DNA of 64,000 nt from Luteibacter jiangsuensis (GTDB lineage Bacteria; Pseudomonadota; Gammaproteobacteria; Xanthomonadales; Rhodanobacteraceae). Made by a program: the position numbers and the translations under genes. Positions 17,843-26,143 of this stretch are shown piece after piece; the stretch's first letter is position 1, and the number at the start of each line of letters is the position of its first letter. The DNA is taken from contig NZ_JAUSSK010000002.1 in assembly GCF_030812295.1 (NCBI RefSeq), forward strand, positions 836,001 to 900,000. Reading direction: 5' to 3'. The notes beneath the pieces are model-generated. The model did not search any database and was not told the DNA's origin. It worked only from the letters and a program-made list of their open reading frames with translations.

Positions 17843-18058
17843 TCAGTACATGCGGGTCCGGCGCGTCGTGTCGCGGGACAGACGGCGCAGGTGGCGCTTC
17901 ACAGCAGCGGCACGCTTGCGCTTACGCTCCTGGGTCGGCTTTTCGTAAAATTCGCGCTTGCGCGTTTCGGCCAGCACGCCAGCCTTCTCGCACGTACGCT
18001 TGAAGCGGCGAAGGGCAAGCTCAAACGGCTCGTTCTCGCGGACTTTAACGCTCGGCAT
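17843..18058 (-). CDS. rpsU: 30S ribosomal protein S21
   Basis: A 71-residue basic protein with the S21 hallmarks: [21 protein letters not shown], the basic central stretch [21 protein letters not shown] and an Arg-rich tail ending RRTRMY. Length equals that of E. coli S21. S21 joins the small subunit platform and helps initiation. It has a TTGAAT-18-TATAAT promoter overlapping the start of the divergent tsaD gene and a terminator 80 bases downstream. Confidence 0.97.
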   Translation of the reverse strand: MPSVKVRENEPFELALRRFKRTCEKAGVLAETRKREFYEKPTQERKRKRAAAVKRHLRRLSRDTTRRTRMY

Positions 18059-18106
18059 GGAAACTCCACTTGATTAAACTGACCCGTGAATCCGGGTGAG
18101 CCGTGG

Positions 18107-18136
18107 ATTATAACGTGATCGAGATGAAAAATTCAA
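18107..18136 (-). promoter_or_regulatory. rpsU: Sigma-70-type promoter of rpsU
   Basis: On the minus strand a -35 TTGAAT (bases 18131-18136) and a perfect -10 TATAAT (18107-18112) are separated by 18 bases. The transcript would begin about 42 bases upstream of the rpsU start codon. The -35 lies inside the first codons of tsaD on the other strand, so the two transcription units overlap at their 5' ends. Confidence 0.75.
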
Positions 18137-19167
18137 AGCCCGTTTTGGGCGTGGAAACCTCCTGCGACGAGACCGGCGTGGCCCTGCTGCGCTGGGACCC
18201 CGAGAAGCCTGGCCGGGGGCTGCTTTCCCACGCGCTCTTCAGCCAGATCGCCCTGCATGCCGAGTACGGCGGCGTGGTGCCTGAACTGGCCAGCCGTGAC
18301 CATGTGCGCAAGCTGCTGCCCCTGGTCAGGGAGGCCCTTAAGGACGCCGGCATGACCCCGGCGGACCTGGGCGGCGTCGCCTATACGGCCGGACCGGGGT
18401 TGGTCGGTGCCCTCCTCGTCGGTGCCTCGGCCGCCCGCGCCATGGCCTGGGCGCTGGGCGTGCCCGCCATCGGGGTGCATCACATGGAAGGCCATCTGCT
18501 CGCGCCGCTGCTCGAGGACGATCCGCCGGAACCGCCCTTCGTCGCCTTGCTGGTCTCGGGCGGCCACTCGATGCTTGTGGAGGTCAAGGCGATCGGCGAG
18601 TACCGGATCCTCGGCGACACCCTCGACGACGCCGCGGGCGAGGCCTTCGACAAGACGGCCAAGCTCATGGGCCTGCCCTACCCGGGCGGCCCGGCGCTGG
18701 CGAAGCTGGCCGAAGAGGGCACGCCGGGACGCTTTCGTTTCTCGCGCCCGATGGTCGACCGGCCGGGACTGGATTTCAGTTTTTCCGGCCTGAAGACCCA
18801 GGTGCTGTTGGCCTGGCAGGGGTCGGACAAGACCGATCAGACCCGTGCCGACATCGCCCGCGGTTTCGAGGAGGCGATCGTCGACACCCTGGCCATCAAG
18901 TGCCGGCGTGCGCTGGAGGCCACCGGGGCGAAGCGGCTGGTGATCGCCGGCGGCGTGGGCGCGAACAAGCGGCTGCGCGAACAGCTGGCGCAAGCCGCCG
19001 GGGCGGACGGCTTCCGGGTGTATTTCCCGCGCCTGGCGTTCTGCACCGACAACGGCGCGATGATCGCCCTGGCCGGGGCTATCCGGCTGGCCGCCGGCCA
19101 GCACCAGGACGAAACGATCCAGGTGTATCCGCGCTGGAGTCTGGAAACGTTGCCGCCCGCGGCTTGA
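18124..19167 (+). CDS. tsaD: tRNA N6-adenosine threonylcarbamoyltransferase
   Basis: A 347-residue ASKHA-fold enzyme that transfers the threonylcarbamoyl group to A37 of ANN-decoding tRNAs, together with TsaB, TsaE and TsaC. Marks are [15 protein letters not shown] at the N-terminus, the metal-binding HMEGH (residues 120-124), [11 protein letters not shown], and [13 protein letters not shown]. The start was set at ATG 18124, giving the canonical [17 protein letters not shown]. In-frame GTG codons at 18103 and 18115 are less likely because they overlap the rpsU promoter. It is divergent from rpsU, a common arrangement in gammaproteobacteria, and is followed by folB. Confidence 0.95.
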   Translation: MKNSKPVLGVETSCDETGVALLRWDPEKPGRGLLSHALFSQIALHAEYGGVVPELASRDHVRKLLPLVREALKDAGMTPADLGGVAYTAGPGLVGALLVGASAARAMAWALGVPAIGVHHMEGHLLAPLLEDDPPEPPFVALLVSGGHSMLVEVKAIGEYRILGDTLDDAAGEAFDKTAKLMGLPYPGGPALAKLAEEGTPGRFRFSRPMVDRPGLDFSFSGLKTQVLLAWQGSDKTDQTRADIARGFEEAIVDTLAIKCRRALEATGAKRLVIAGGVGANKRLREQLAQAAGADGFRVYFPRLAFCTDNGAMIALAGAIRLAAGQHQDETIQVYPRWSLETLPPAA

Positions 19168-19227
19168 GCGCTTGCGAAATAGCCCCTCCTCGCGGACCCT
19201 GTAAGGCCCTTCGCAGCACCTGACTCC

Positions 19228-19587
19228 ATGGATATCGTCTTCATCGAAGACCTGCGCATCGACGCGGTCATTGGCATCTATGACTGGGAACGCCGCATTC
19301 GGCAGACCCTGTCGTTCGATCTCGAGATGGCCTTCGACAATCGCCGGCCGGCCGCCAGTGACGACATCGCCGACACGCTCAACTACAAGTCGATCTCCAA
19401 GCGTCTCCAGGCTTACGTGGAGGCCTCGAGCTTCGGCCTGGTCGAGACGCTCGCCGAGCGCTGCGCGGAGATCGTGCGCGAGGAATTCGGCGTGACCTGG
19501 GTACGCCTGAAGCTTTCGAAGCCCGGCGCGGTGCGCGGGGCCCGCGCGGTCGGCGTTCGCATCGAACGCGGCACGCGTCCGGAATGA
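19228..19587 (+). CDS. folB: Dihydroneopterin aldolase
   Basis: A 119-residue T-fold enzyme of folate synthesis converting 7,8-dihydroneopterin to 6-hydroxymethyl-dihydropterin and glycolaldehyde. Marks are MDIVFIEDLRIDAVIGIYDWERRIRQTLSFDLEM in outline, the LNYKSISKRL helix, the substrate glutamate in SFGLVETLAE, and the C-terminal VRLKLSKPGAVRGARAVGV. Length is normal. Its stop overlaps the start of the channel gene by four bases, and folK, the next pathway enzyme, lies two genes downstream. Confidence 0.94.
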   Translation: MDIVFIEDLRIDAVIGIYDWERRIRQTLSFDLEMAFDNRRPAASDDIADTLNYKSISKRLQAYVEASSFGLVETLAERCAEIVREEFGVTWVRLKLSKPGAVRGARAVGVRIERGTRPE

Positions 19588-20852
19588 TCGATCCGAAGGA
19601 AGCGCTGACGCTGTTGGAAGGCGCCATAACCTCGCCCGAACTGCGGCGGTTGGTGTTGGTCGCTGGCCTCCTGGTGATCGCCTGGCTCGTCGGCCTGCTC
19701 GGCCGCCTTTTCCTGCATCGCGTGGTGCGTGTCGCCACGCGGCACACCCATTGGCGCTGGGACGACGCACTGTACGAGTACGGAGCGTTCCGCTGGCTGG
19801 CGCGCACGCTGCCGGCCATCGTCGTCTACTACGGCGTCGCCTTGTTGCTGCGCGTGGACGACGACGGCCTGGGCGTATTCGTGCGCAACCTCGCGGTCTG
19901 CTGGATGATCGTCTGCTTCATCGCGGCGATGGCGCAGTCGTTGCTCGCCTTCGAGTCGCTCTACAGCGCGACGCCGGCGGGCAAGCGCTCCATCAAGGGG
20001 GTGGTGCAGCTGCTGCAGCTGGCGTTGTGGATCGTCGCCGTGGTGCTGGTGATCACCAAGCTCACCCACCAGAGCATCGGCCTCCTGCTATCGGGCATCG
20101 GTGCGATGTCGGCGGTGCTGTTGCTCGTGTTCAAGGACACCATCCTCGGTTTTGTCGCGGGTATCCAGTTGAGCACCAACGACATGCTGCGCGTGGGTGA
20201 CTGGATCACCATGCCGTCCACGGGCGTCGATGGCGACGTCATCGATATCACGCTGCATACGGTCAAGGTGCGCAATTTCGACCGCACCATCGTGACCGTG
20301 CCTACCTGGAGATTGATCTCCGAATCGTTCCAGAACTGGCGTGGCATGTCGGAGTCCGGCGGCCGCCGGATCAAGCGCGAGTTGTTCGTGGACGCCGCCT
20401 GCGTGCGCTTCCTGGAGGACGACGAGATCGAGCGTTTCGGCAAGGTCCATCTGCTCACCGCCTACCTCGAACGCAAGCGCGAGGACATCCGGCGCTGGAA
20501 CGAAGCACTGGGCGAACCGGCGAAGCTGGCGGTGAATCGCCGCCGGCAAACGAATATCGGAGCTTTTCGGGCCTACGCGGAGGCTTATCTCGCGGCTCTC
20601 CCGGACGTGCACGACGACATGACCCGCATGGTTCGCATGCGCGACCCGGGTGCCCAGGGCATTCCACTGGAGATCTACTGCTTTACCAATACCGTGGTCT
20701 GGCTCGACTACGAACGCATCCAGGCCGATATCTTCGATCACCTCATCGCCATTCTTCCCGCGTTCGGGCTGCGTCCCTTCCAGCAGCCGTCGGGGGGCGA
20801 CGTGCGCGAAGGCTTCGCCACGCGGCGTGATGCATCCCCGGGCGGGAGCTGA
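19584..20852 (+). CDS. MscS-family mechanosensitive channel (YbdG-like)
   Basis: A 422-residue inner-membrane channel. Five hydrophobic segments span about residues 22-200, with the pore helix region GIGAMSAVLLLVFKDTILGFVAGIQLSTNDMLRVGDWI, and then the cytoplasmic beta domain with the YbdG-type insertion VDGDVIDITLHTVKVRNFDRTIVTVP. The long C-terminal cytoplasmic part, including the soluble region with RRQTNIGAFRAY, resembles E. coli YbdG (415 residues) more than MscS (286). Such channels relieve osmotic downshock. It is coupled to folB by an ATGA overlap and followed by folK at one base, so the three are co-transcribed although functionally unrelated. Confidence 0.88.
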   Translation: MIDPKEALTLLEGAITSPELRRLVLVAGLLVIAWLVGLLGRLFLHRVVRVATRHTHWRWDDALYEYGAFRWLARTLPAIVVYYGVALLLRVDDDGLGVFVRNLAVCWMIVCFIAAMAQSLLAFESLYSATPAGKRSIKGVVQLLQLALWIVAVVLVITKLTHQSIGLLLSGIGAMSAVLLLVFKDTILGFVAGIQLSTNDMLRVGDWITMPSTGVDGDVIDITLHTVKVRNFDRTIVTVPTWRLISESFQNWRGMSESGGRRIKRELFVDAACVRFLEDDEIERFGKVHLLTAYLERKREDIRRWNEALGEPAKLAVNRRRQTNIGAFRAYAEAYLAALPDVHDDMTRMVRMRDPGAQGIPLEIYCFTNTVVWLDYERIQADIFDHLIAILPAFGLRPFQQPSGGDVREGFATRRDASPGGS

Positions 20853-20853
20853 C

Positions 20854-21363
20854 ATGGGCCGCGCCTATCTCAGCCTGGGCTCCAATATCGACGCGGAACG
20901 CTGGCTCGGGCTGGCGGTGGCGGAATTGCGGAACCGCTTCGGCACGCTCGAGGTTTCGCCGGTTTACCGCAGCGCGGCGGTCGGCTTCGACGGACCTGAC
21001 TTCCTCAACCTCGCCGTGGCCCTCGACAGCGATCTCGGTCCCGACGACCTCAACGACTGGCTGCACGCGCTGGAAGACCGCCACGGACGCGTCCGTGGCG
21101 GTGGGCGTTACGCGAGCCGTACCCTCGACGTCGACATCGTGCTCTACGACGACCTCGTGCTGAGCGGGGAAGGGCACCTGGAAATCCCCCGCGGTGAGTT
21201 GCGTCACGCCTTCGTGCTGAAGCCCATGGCCGATATCGCGCCAACGCTGCGTCACCCGGTGAGCGGCCGGACGATGGCGGACTTGTGGGCGGCCTTCCCA
21301 CAGGAGAGCGAGCCGCTGGTGGTGGATGAAACCTGCACCCGCGCCGTGGCCGGGCTCAACTAA
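20854..21363 (+). CDS. folK: 2-amino-4-hydroxy-6-hydroxymethyldihydropteridine pyrophosphokinase
   Basis: A 169-residue HPPK that adds pyrophosphate from ATP to 6-hydroxymethyl-dihydropterin. Marks are RAYLSLGSNIDAE at the N-terminus, FLNLAVALDSDL, and the magnesium-binding RTLDVDIVLYDD followed by IPRGELRHAFVLKPMADIAP. The start is an ATG one base after the channel-gene stop; the longer open frame upstream is a shadow of the channel gene. Together with folB and the pteridine reductase it marks a folate/pterin neighbourhood. Confidence 0.94.
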   Translation: MGRAYLSLGSNIDAERWLGLAVAELRNRFGTLEVSPVYRSAAVGFDGPDFLNLAVALDSDLGPDDLNDWLHALEDRHGRVRGGGRYASRTLDVDIVLYDDLVLSGEGHLEIPRGELRHAFVLKPMADIAPTLRHPVSGRTMADLWAAFPQESEPLVVDETCTRAVAGLN

Positions 21364-21467
21364 GAAGCGTTCTTTCGTTTGGGGACGGGCTCTTACCGGG
21401 TTGCGCTGGCGACCACTCCCGCAAGATGCTACAACGCGTCCACATCGGACCAAGGGGAAACAAGGAA

Positions 21468-22322
21468 ATGGGTAAGTTCGCACGCAGTTGGGCGCTGATG
21501 AAAGCCAGCGCCAACATCCTTCGGCAAGACAAGGAATTGATGCTCTTCCCGCTGCTCGCGGGACTGGCCTCGCTCGTGGTGATCGCCACGTTCGCCTGGC
21601 CGGTATTCACCCTGGTGTCGCACCACCAGGCGGAGTTCGAAGGCCAGCGCCAGCACGTCTCGCCGATGTTCATGCTGGTGAGCTTCCTCTTCTACTTCGT
21701 TCAGTACACCGTGGTCATCTTCTTCAACGTGGCGCTGGCCTCGGCCGCGCTGATCCGCCTGGACGGCGGCAACCCGACCCTGGGCGACGGCATTCGCACG
21801 GCGATGGGCAAACTGCCGAACATCCTCGGCTACGCCCTGATCGCCGCGACGGTGGGCATGATCCTTCGCGCGTTGCAGGAACGCCTCGGCTTCATCGGCC
21901 GTCTCGTGGTCGGCCTGATCGGCTTCGGTTGGACGGTGGCCACCTTCCTCGTCGTGCCCGTGCTCGCCGCGCAGGATGTCGGCCCCGTCGACGCGGTGAA
22001 GCGCAGCGCCGGCGCGCTGAAGCAGACCTGGGGCGAGAACCTGATCGGCAACGCCGGCATCGGCGTGGCCGGCGGCATCCTCACCTTCTGCCTGGTCTTC
22101 GTCAGCGGCATCCTGTTCTTCGCCGCGGCCAGTACACAGTCGGTGGCATTGATGGTCGCGGTGGGCGTGATCGCCGTCGTCGGCCTGGTGGCGCTCAGCC
22201 TGTTCCAGACGGCGATGCATGGCGTGTACTCCGCGGCCTTGTACCGCTACACGCAGGAAGGCGATCCGGGCCAGGGCTTCGACCGCGCGCTGCTCGAATC
22301 GGCGTTCCGCCAAAAGAACTGA
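21468..22322 (+). CDS. DUF6159-like integral membrane protein
   Basis: A 284-residue membrane protein with about six hydrophobic segments. It starts MGKFARSWALMKASANILRQDKELMLFPLL, the pattern of a family now listed as DUF6159, in which a short amphipathic start precedes the first membrane segment at about residues 27-47. No catalytic motif was seen. An ATG 14 codons upstream is in frame, but AAGGA lies just ahead of the chosen start and the family begins here. Function is unknown; proteins of this type resemble bactericidal-tolerance or membrane-stabilising proteins only loosely. It converges on the pteridine reductase gene with a three-base gap. Confidence 0.75.
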   Translation: MGKFARSWALMKASANILRQDKELMLFPLLAGLASLVVIATFAWPVFTLVSHHQAEFEGQRQHVSPMFMLVSFLFYFVQYTVVIFFNVALASAALIRLDGGNPTLGDGIRTAMGKLPNILGYALIAATVGMILRALQERLGFIGRLVVGLIGFGWTVATFLVVPVLAAQDVGPVDAVKRSAGALKQTWGENLIGNAGIGVAGGILTFCLVFVSGILFFAAASTQSVALMVAVGVIAVVGLVALSLFQTAMHGVYSAALYRYTQEGDPGQGFDRALLESAFRQKN

Positions 22323-22325
22323 CGT

Positions 22326-23063
22326 TCAGATCGTCAGCGCCCGCCCACCATCCACGCGCACGACCTGCCCGGTCGTGTAGCGTGCGTCGAGCAGCAGCCA
22401 GCGGACGGCCTCGGCCACGTCCGCCGGCTCGCCCTTGCGTGCGAGTGGCGTCTTCGCGATGAGTGTCTCGGCGGCTTCTTCCGGTTTGCCGGACTCGGGC
22501 CACAGGATGGCGCCGGGGGCGACCGCGTTGACACGGATATCGGGTGCGAGATCCTTCGCCAGGGCGAAGGTGAGCATCGCCAGCGAGGCTTTCGCCATCG
22601 AGTACACGGCATGCCCCGCGAGCGGGCGCTCGGCGTAGATGTCGACGATGTTCACGATCGCTCCCTTCGCCTCGCGCAATGCCGGCATGGCCGCCTGTGC
22701 GAGGAAGAAGGGCGCCCGCGCATTGGCGGCGAACAGGTCGTCCCATTGCGTGGAGGTGGTCGCGCCGACCGGGGTCGGATAGAAGGCGGAAGCGTTGTTG
22801 ACCAGCCCGTCGAGGCGGCCGAAGCGCTCGACCACGGAGCCGACGAGGGCCGGCAAGGCGGTGTCGTCTTCCAGCGCGGCGGCGAACGTGGCCGCGCTGC
22901 CCGCGCGGGCGACGTTGAGCTCATCCGCCAGCGCATCGGCTTCGCCAGCCGAGTGCCGGTAGTGGATCGCCACGACACAGCCCGCGGCGTGCAGGCACCG
23001 GACGATGGCGGCGCCGACGCGGCGCGCGCCTCCGGTGACGAGGACGACCGGCTGCTTGTTCAT
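22326..23063 (-). CDS. Pteridine reductase (SDR family)
   Basis: A 245-residue SDR whose cofactor motif is TGGARRVG (about residues 10-17) instead of TGxxxGIG; this arginine-containing TGX3RXG pattern identifies pteridine reductases (PTR1/FolM group, NADPH-dependent). Other marks are NNASAFYPTPVG, IVDIYAERPLAGHAVYSMAKASL (Tyr/Lys catalytic pair) and the C-terminal GQVVRVDGGRAL. It would reduce dihydrobiopterin, dihydromonapterin or dihydrofolate, which suits its place beside folB and folK. FolM and other PTR1-like enzymes cannot be told apart by reading alone. Confidence 0.88.
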   Translation of the reverse strand: MNKQPVVLVTGGARRVGAAIVRCLHAAGCVVAIHYRHSAGEADALADELNVARAGSAATFAAALEDDTALPALVGSVVERFGRLDGLVNNASAFYPTPVGATTSTQWDDLFAANARAPFFLAQAAMPALREAKGAIVNIVDIYAERPLAGHAVYSMAKASLAMLTFALAKDLAPDIRVNAVAPGAILWPESGKPEEAAETLIAKTPLARKGEPADVAEAVRWLLLDARYTTGQVVRVDGGRALTI

Positions 23064-23125
23064 CGCGACTCCCTGTTGATGCGCCCGCGAGCTTGCCGCA
23101 AACCGGCGCTCACGTCACCGGGCAT

Positions 23126-23782
23126 TTACGCGTCCGCTTCCGAAGCGTGCCCGTCTTCCTCGACATGCACCTCGCCGCTGAACAGTTCGATCGCCGTCCG
23201 GGCGACCTGTCCCGTGTCGTAATAGGCATAGGCGCCCACACCCAGCGCACCGACGATAGGCAACCAGCGGGAGATGCCCTTGCTCACGGTGCGCTTGGAG
23301 ACACTGACGCCGATGCGCCCGGCCAGCCGTTGCAACACCCCCGTGGCGGCGGTGCGGAAGACCAGACGGTCGCCGACGCGGATGGCCACGTCGCGAAAAG
23401 CCTGCGCGGCTGTATGGCGGAACAGGCACCAGAGCATCTGTTCCCGCCCGAGCCGAGCGGTCTTGCCGTAGGCGGCGGCGATGTCGCTGACCAGTTGGCC
23501 CTGGATGCGCCAGATCGCGACAAGCTCCGGCAGCACGGTCAGCCACCCCAGCGGGCCTGGTGGCAAGGCCAGCGACCCGGCCGTCACGGCGGCCTTGTTG
23601 GCGGCCGCGCTGGCCAGGCGGCGCGCTTCTTCCTCCGCCGAGCCCTTGCTGGCGGGGGAGACGTCGCTATCGGGAATTCGGCTGACGAACTCCAGGATGG
23701 CCTTGGCGACGGGGTTGTCGGCGCGTCCGGCGCTCGTCGCGACGATTTCCTTCGATGTCGATGGGGTGTCTCGTTTCGCCAT
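23126..23782 (-). CDS. EcsC-family protein
   Basis: A 218-residue protein. The central part carries the EcsC-type segment AAVTAGSLALPPGPLGWLTVLPELVAIWRIQGQLVSDIAAAYGK in outline (about residues 65-110), then RHTAAQAFRDVAIRVGDRLVF and the membrane-like GISRWLPIVGALGVGAYAYYDTGQVARTA. EcsC proteins are found next to ABC transporters in Gram-positives but are orphan in most Proteobacteria, and no activity is known. The start MAKRDTPST has GGAGAG upstream; a second ATG four codons earlier is possible. It faces away from the TonB receptor gene at 23956. Confidence 0.78.
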   Translation of the reverse strand: MAKRDTPSTSKEIVATSAGRADNPVAKAILEFVSRIPDSDVSPASKGSAEEEARRLASAAANKAAVTAGSLALPPGPLGWLTVLPELVAIWRIQGQLVSDIAAAYGKTARLGREQMLWCLFRHTAAQAFRDVAIRVGDRLVFRTAATGVLQRLAGRIGVSVSKRTVSKGISRWLPIVGALGVGAYAYYDTGQVARTAIELFSGEVHVEEDGHASEADA

Positions 23783-23917
23783 CGGTCTCTCCACGGGTCA
23801 GGACGGGCATGGTCGCCGCGACGGCGTGAGTCGATCATGAAGCGCCGTGAAAGCTGGCGGAAAGCTACGCCCGGCACAGTCGCCTCGCCCAATTCCCCCT
23901 TGGCGTGTCCGCAAGAA

Positions 23918-23935
23918 GATACGTTATAACATTTC
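23918..23935. promoter_or_regulatory. Palindromic operator-like site upstream of the second TonB receptor
   Basis: GATACGTTATAACATTTC is an 18-base palindrome with two mismatched positions and a perfect GTTATAAC core, ending 20 bases before the receptor start codon. The right half TAACATTTC and the A/T-rich core look like one arm of a Zur-type operator, and GTTATAAC also overlaps a plausible -10 hexamer. In a GC-rich intergenic region such an A/T-rich palindrome stands out. Binding by Zur or another Fur-family metal repressor is an inference. Confidence 0.5.
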
Positions 23936-23955
23936 GATCCTTGGAAGAATCCACG

Positions 23956-26067
23956 ATGACCCCTGCTCGCCTCGCGCTTTGCATCGCCCTCGCCCTGTCC
24001 GCCGCACCCGTTTTCGCGGCCGACGACCGGCCGCCGCCGAAGGCCACGGACCTTGGCGAGGTGGACGTGACCGCCCGGTTGGACGAAGCGCGGAACAGCC
24101 TGTCGCCCGACACGGGCAGCAGCCAGTACGTCATGGACCGGCAGACCATCCAGGCCCTGCCGCTGGGCGATTCGACGCCGTTGAACCAGGTGATCCTCCA
24201 GGCGCCGGGCGTGGTCCAGGATTCCTACGGCCAGTTGCACGTGCGCGGCGACCACGCGAACCTGCAGTACCGCATCGACGGCGTACTCATTCCGGAAAGC
24301 ATCGGCGGCTTCGGCCAGACCCTCGACGCGCGCATGATCCAGAACGTGAAGCTGCTCACCGGCGCCTTGCCCGCGCAGTACGGCGAGCGGACCGCGGCCA
24401 TCGTCGACATCACCACGCGTTCACCCAAGGAAGACGGTGTGGGCGGCAGCGTCGGCATCACCGGCGGCCAGTTCGGCACGCTGAACCCGAACGCGACCCT
24501 GTTCGGCCGCAGCGGCGCCTGGAGCTGGTTCCTCACCGCGAACTATCTCGAAAACGACATCGGTATCGAGAACCCGACCGCCAGCCGCAAGCCGATCCAC
24601 GACCACACCAATCAGGTGAAGGCGTTCGGCGACATCTCCTACCTGATCGACAACGACACGCGCCTCAGCTTCCTGTTCGGCGCCACCAACAACCGCTTCG
24701 AGATTCCGAACAACCCGGGCCAGACGCCGCAATTCGGTTACCTCGATGTCACCAATTTCGATTCGGCGCAACTCAACGAGCGCCAGAAGGAAAAGACGCG
24801 CTTCGGCGTATTGAGCCTGCAGGGCAAGCTGGGAGAAACCGCCTACCAGGTCTCGGCGGGACAGCGGTACAGCAGCCTGGACTTCACCCCGGACGACATT
24901 GGCGACCTCATGTTCAACGGTGTCGCTTCCGATGTCAGCCGGGCGAACCGCGCGAGCACGCTCCAGGCGGACTTCTCCACGCCGCTGGGGGACAGCCACA
25001 CCTTACGCTATGGCATCTACGGTTCGTTCGAAAGGGCGAACGCCACCAATGACGCGCTCGTGTTCCCGGCCGATGCGGACGGCAACCAGACCTCCACCAC
25101 GCCGCTGAACATCGTCGACGCCAGCCGCATCATCGCCCGCACCTACGCCCTGTACCTGCAGGACGAGTGGAGCATCGGCGAGAAGTGGACGGTGAACTAC
25201 GGCGTCCGTGCGGATCGCTACGACGCCTTCCGCACGGAAAGCCAGCTGAGCCCGCGCGTCGGCGTGGTGTACCAGCCCACCGACAGCACCACCATCCACG
25301 CGGGCTTCTCGCGTTACTTCACGCCGCCGGCGTCGGAGATGATCAGCCCCACCTCGATCGCGAAGTTCGCCGGTACCACCAATGCGCTGCCGGACAACGG
25401 CAACGACACGCCGCTGGCCGAGCGCTCCAGTTACTACGACATCGGCATCTCGCAGAAGCTGGGCGATGCGTGGACCGTGGGCCTCGACAGCTACTCGCGC
25501 CACGTGCAGCGCATCCAGGATGAGGGGCAGTTCGGCACCGCGCTGGTCTATTCCACGTTCAACTACGACCAGGGCAAGGTCAAGGGTGACGAGCTCACGA
25601 TCAACTACGACGGCGGCGCGCTCACCGCGTACTTCAACTTCGCGTACAACCGATCGGTCGGCAAGCGGATCATCACCGGCCAGTACAACTTCAGCCCGGA
25701 TGACCTGGCCTACATCCAGGATCACTTCATCCATCTCGACCACGACCAGAAGTACACCTCGTCGGGTGGCATCAGCTACGCCTTCGCGGACTCGACGCGG
25801 ATCGGCGCGGACTACCTGTTCGGCTCCGGCCTGCGTAGCGACGGCATCGTGCCCAACGGCGACACCCTGCCGGGGTACTTCCAGCTCAACCTGAGCGTGT
25901 CGAGGGATTTCCACCTCACTCCGGCCGGTGCCACACATGCGCAGCTGGCACTGGTGAACGCGCTGGATCGCACTTACGAGATCCGCGATGGTTCGGGTAT
26001 CGGCGTGGGCGCGCCCCAGTTCGGTCCGCGCCGGGGCCTGTTCCTGTCGTTGCAGCAGGATTTCTGA
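23956..26067 (+). CDS. TonB-dependent outer-membrane receptor
   Basis: A 703-residue receptor. The signal peptide (MTPARLALCIALALSAAPVF, cleaved after AFAA-like VFA near residue 22) is followed by a TonB box-like EVDVTARL, a plug domain with LNQVILQAPGVVQDSYGQLHVRGDHANLQYRIDGVLIP and AQYGERTAAIVDITTRS, and a barrel ending RRGLFLSLQQDF, the terminal aromatic expected of outer-membrane proteins. The start was set at the ATG giving the signal peptide, with GGAAG upstream. There is no STN domain. The palindrome at 23918 suggests metal control, so zinc or another metal complex is a candidate substrate, though no His-rich loop was seen. It belongs to a plug subtype different from the receptor at 1460. 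Confidence 0.87.
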   Translation: MTPARLALCIALALSAAPVFAADDRPPPKATDLGEVDVTARLDEARNSLSPDTGSSQYVMDRQTIQALPLGDSTPLNQVILQAPGVVQDSYGQLHVRGDHANLQYRIDGVLIPESIGGFGQTLDARMIQNVKLLTGALPAQYGERTAAIVDITTRSPKEDGVGGSVGITGGQFGTLNPNATLFGRSGAWSWFLTANYLENDIGIENPTASRKPIHDHTNQVKAFGDISYLIDNDTRLSFLFGATNNRFEIPNNPGQTPQFGYLDVTNFDSAQLNERQKEKTRFGVLSLQGKLGETAYQVSAGQRYSSLDFTPDDIGDLMFNGVASDVSRANRASTLQADFSTPLGDSHTLRYGIYGSFERANATNDALVFPADADGNQTSTTPLNIVDASRIIARTYALYLQDEWSIGEKWTVNYGVRADRYDAFRTESQLSPRVGVVYQPTDSTTIHAGFSRYFTPPASEMISPTSIAKFAGTTNALPDNGNDTPLAERSSYYDIGISQKLGDAWTVGLDSYSRHVQRIQDEGQFGTALVYSTFNYDQGKVKGDELTINYDGGALTAYFNFAYNRSVGKRIITGQYNFSPDDLAYIQDHFIHLDHDQKYTSSGGISYAFADSTRIGADYLFGSGLRSDGIVPNGDTLPGYFQLNLSVSRDFHLTPAGATHAQLALVNALDRTYEIRDGSGIGVGAPQFGPRRGLFLSLQQDF

Positions 26068-26143
26068 GGCCCCGGTCCGTCGCTTGACGCCGCCTGGGTG
26101 GGGCTTCCGTTATCCTGCGCATTCGTCTACGAATACGCATGGC

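Noticed and set aside
18061-18123. A plus-strand promoter for tsaD using TTGATT at 18070 and TATAAC at 18110
   Set aside because: The two hexamers are more than 30 bases apart, far from the 16-18 bases needed. The TATAAT there reads properly only on the minus strand for rpsU.
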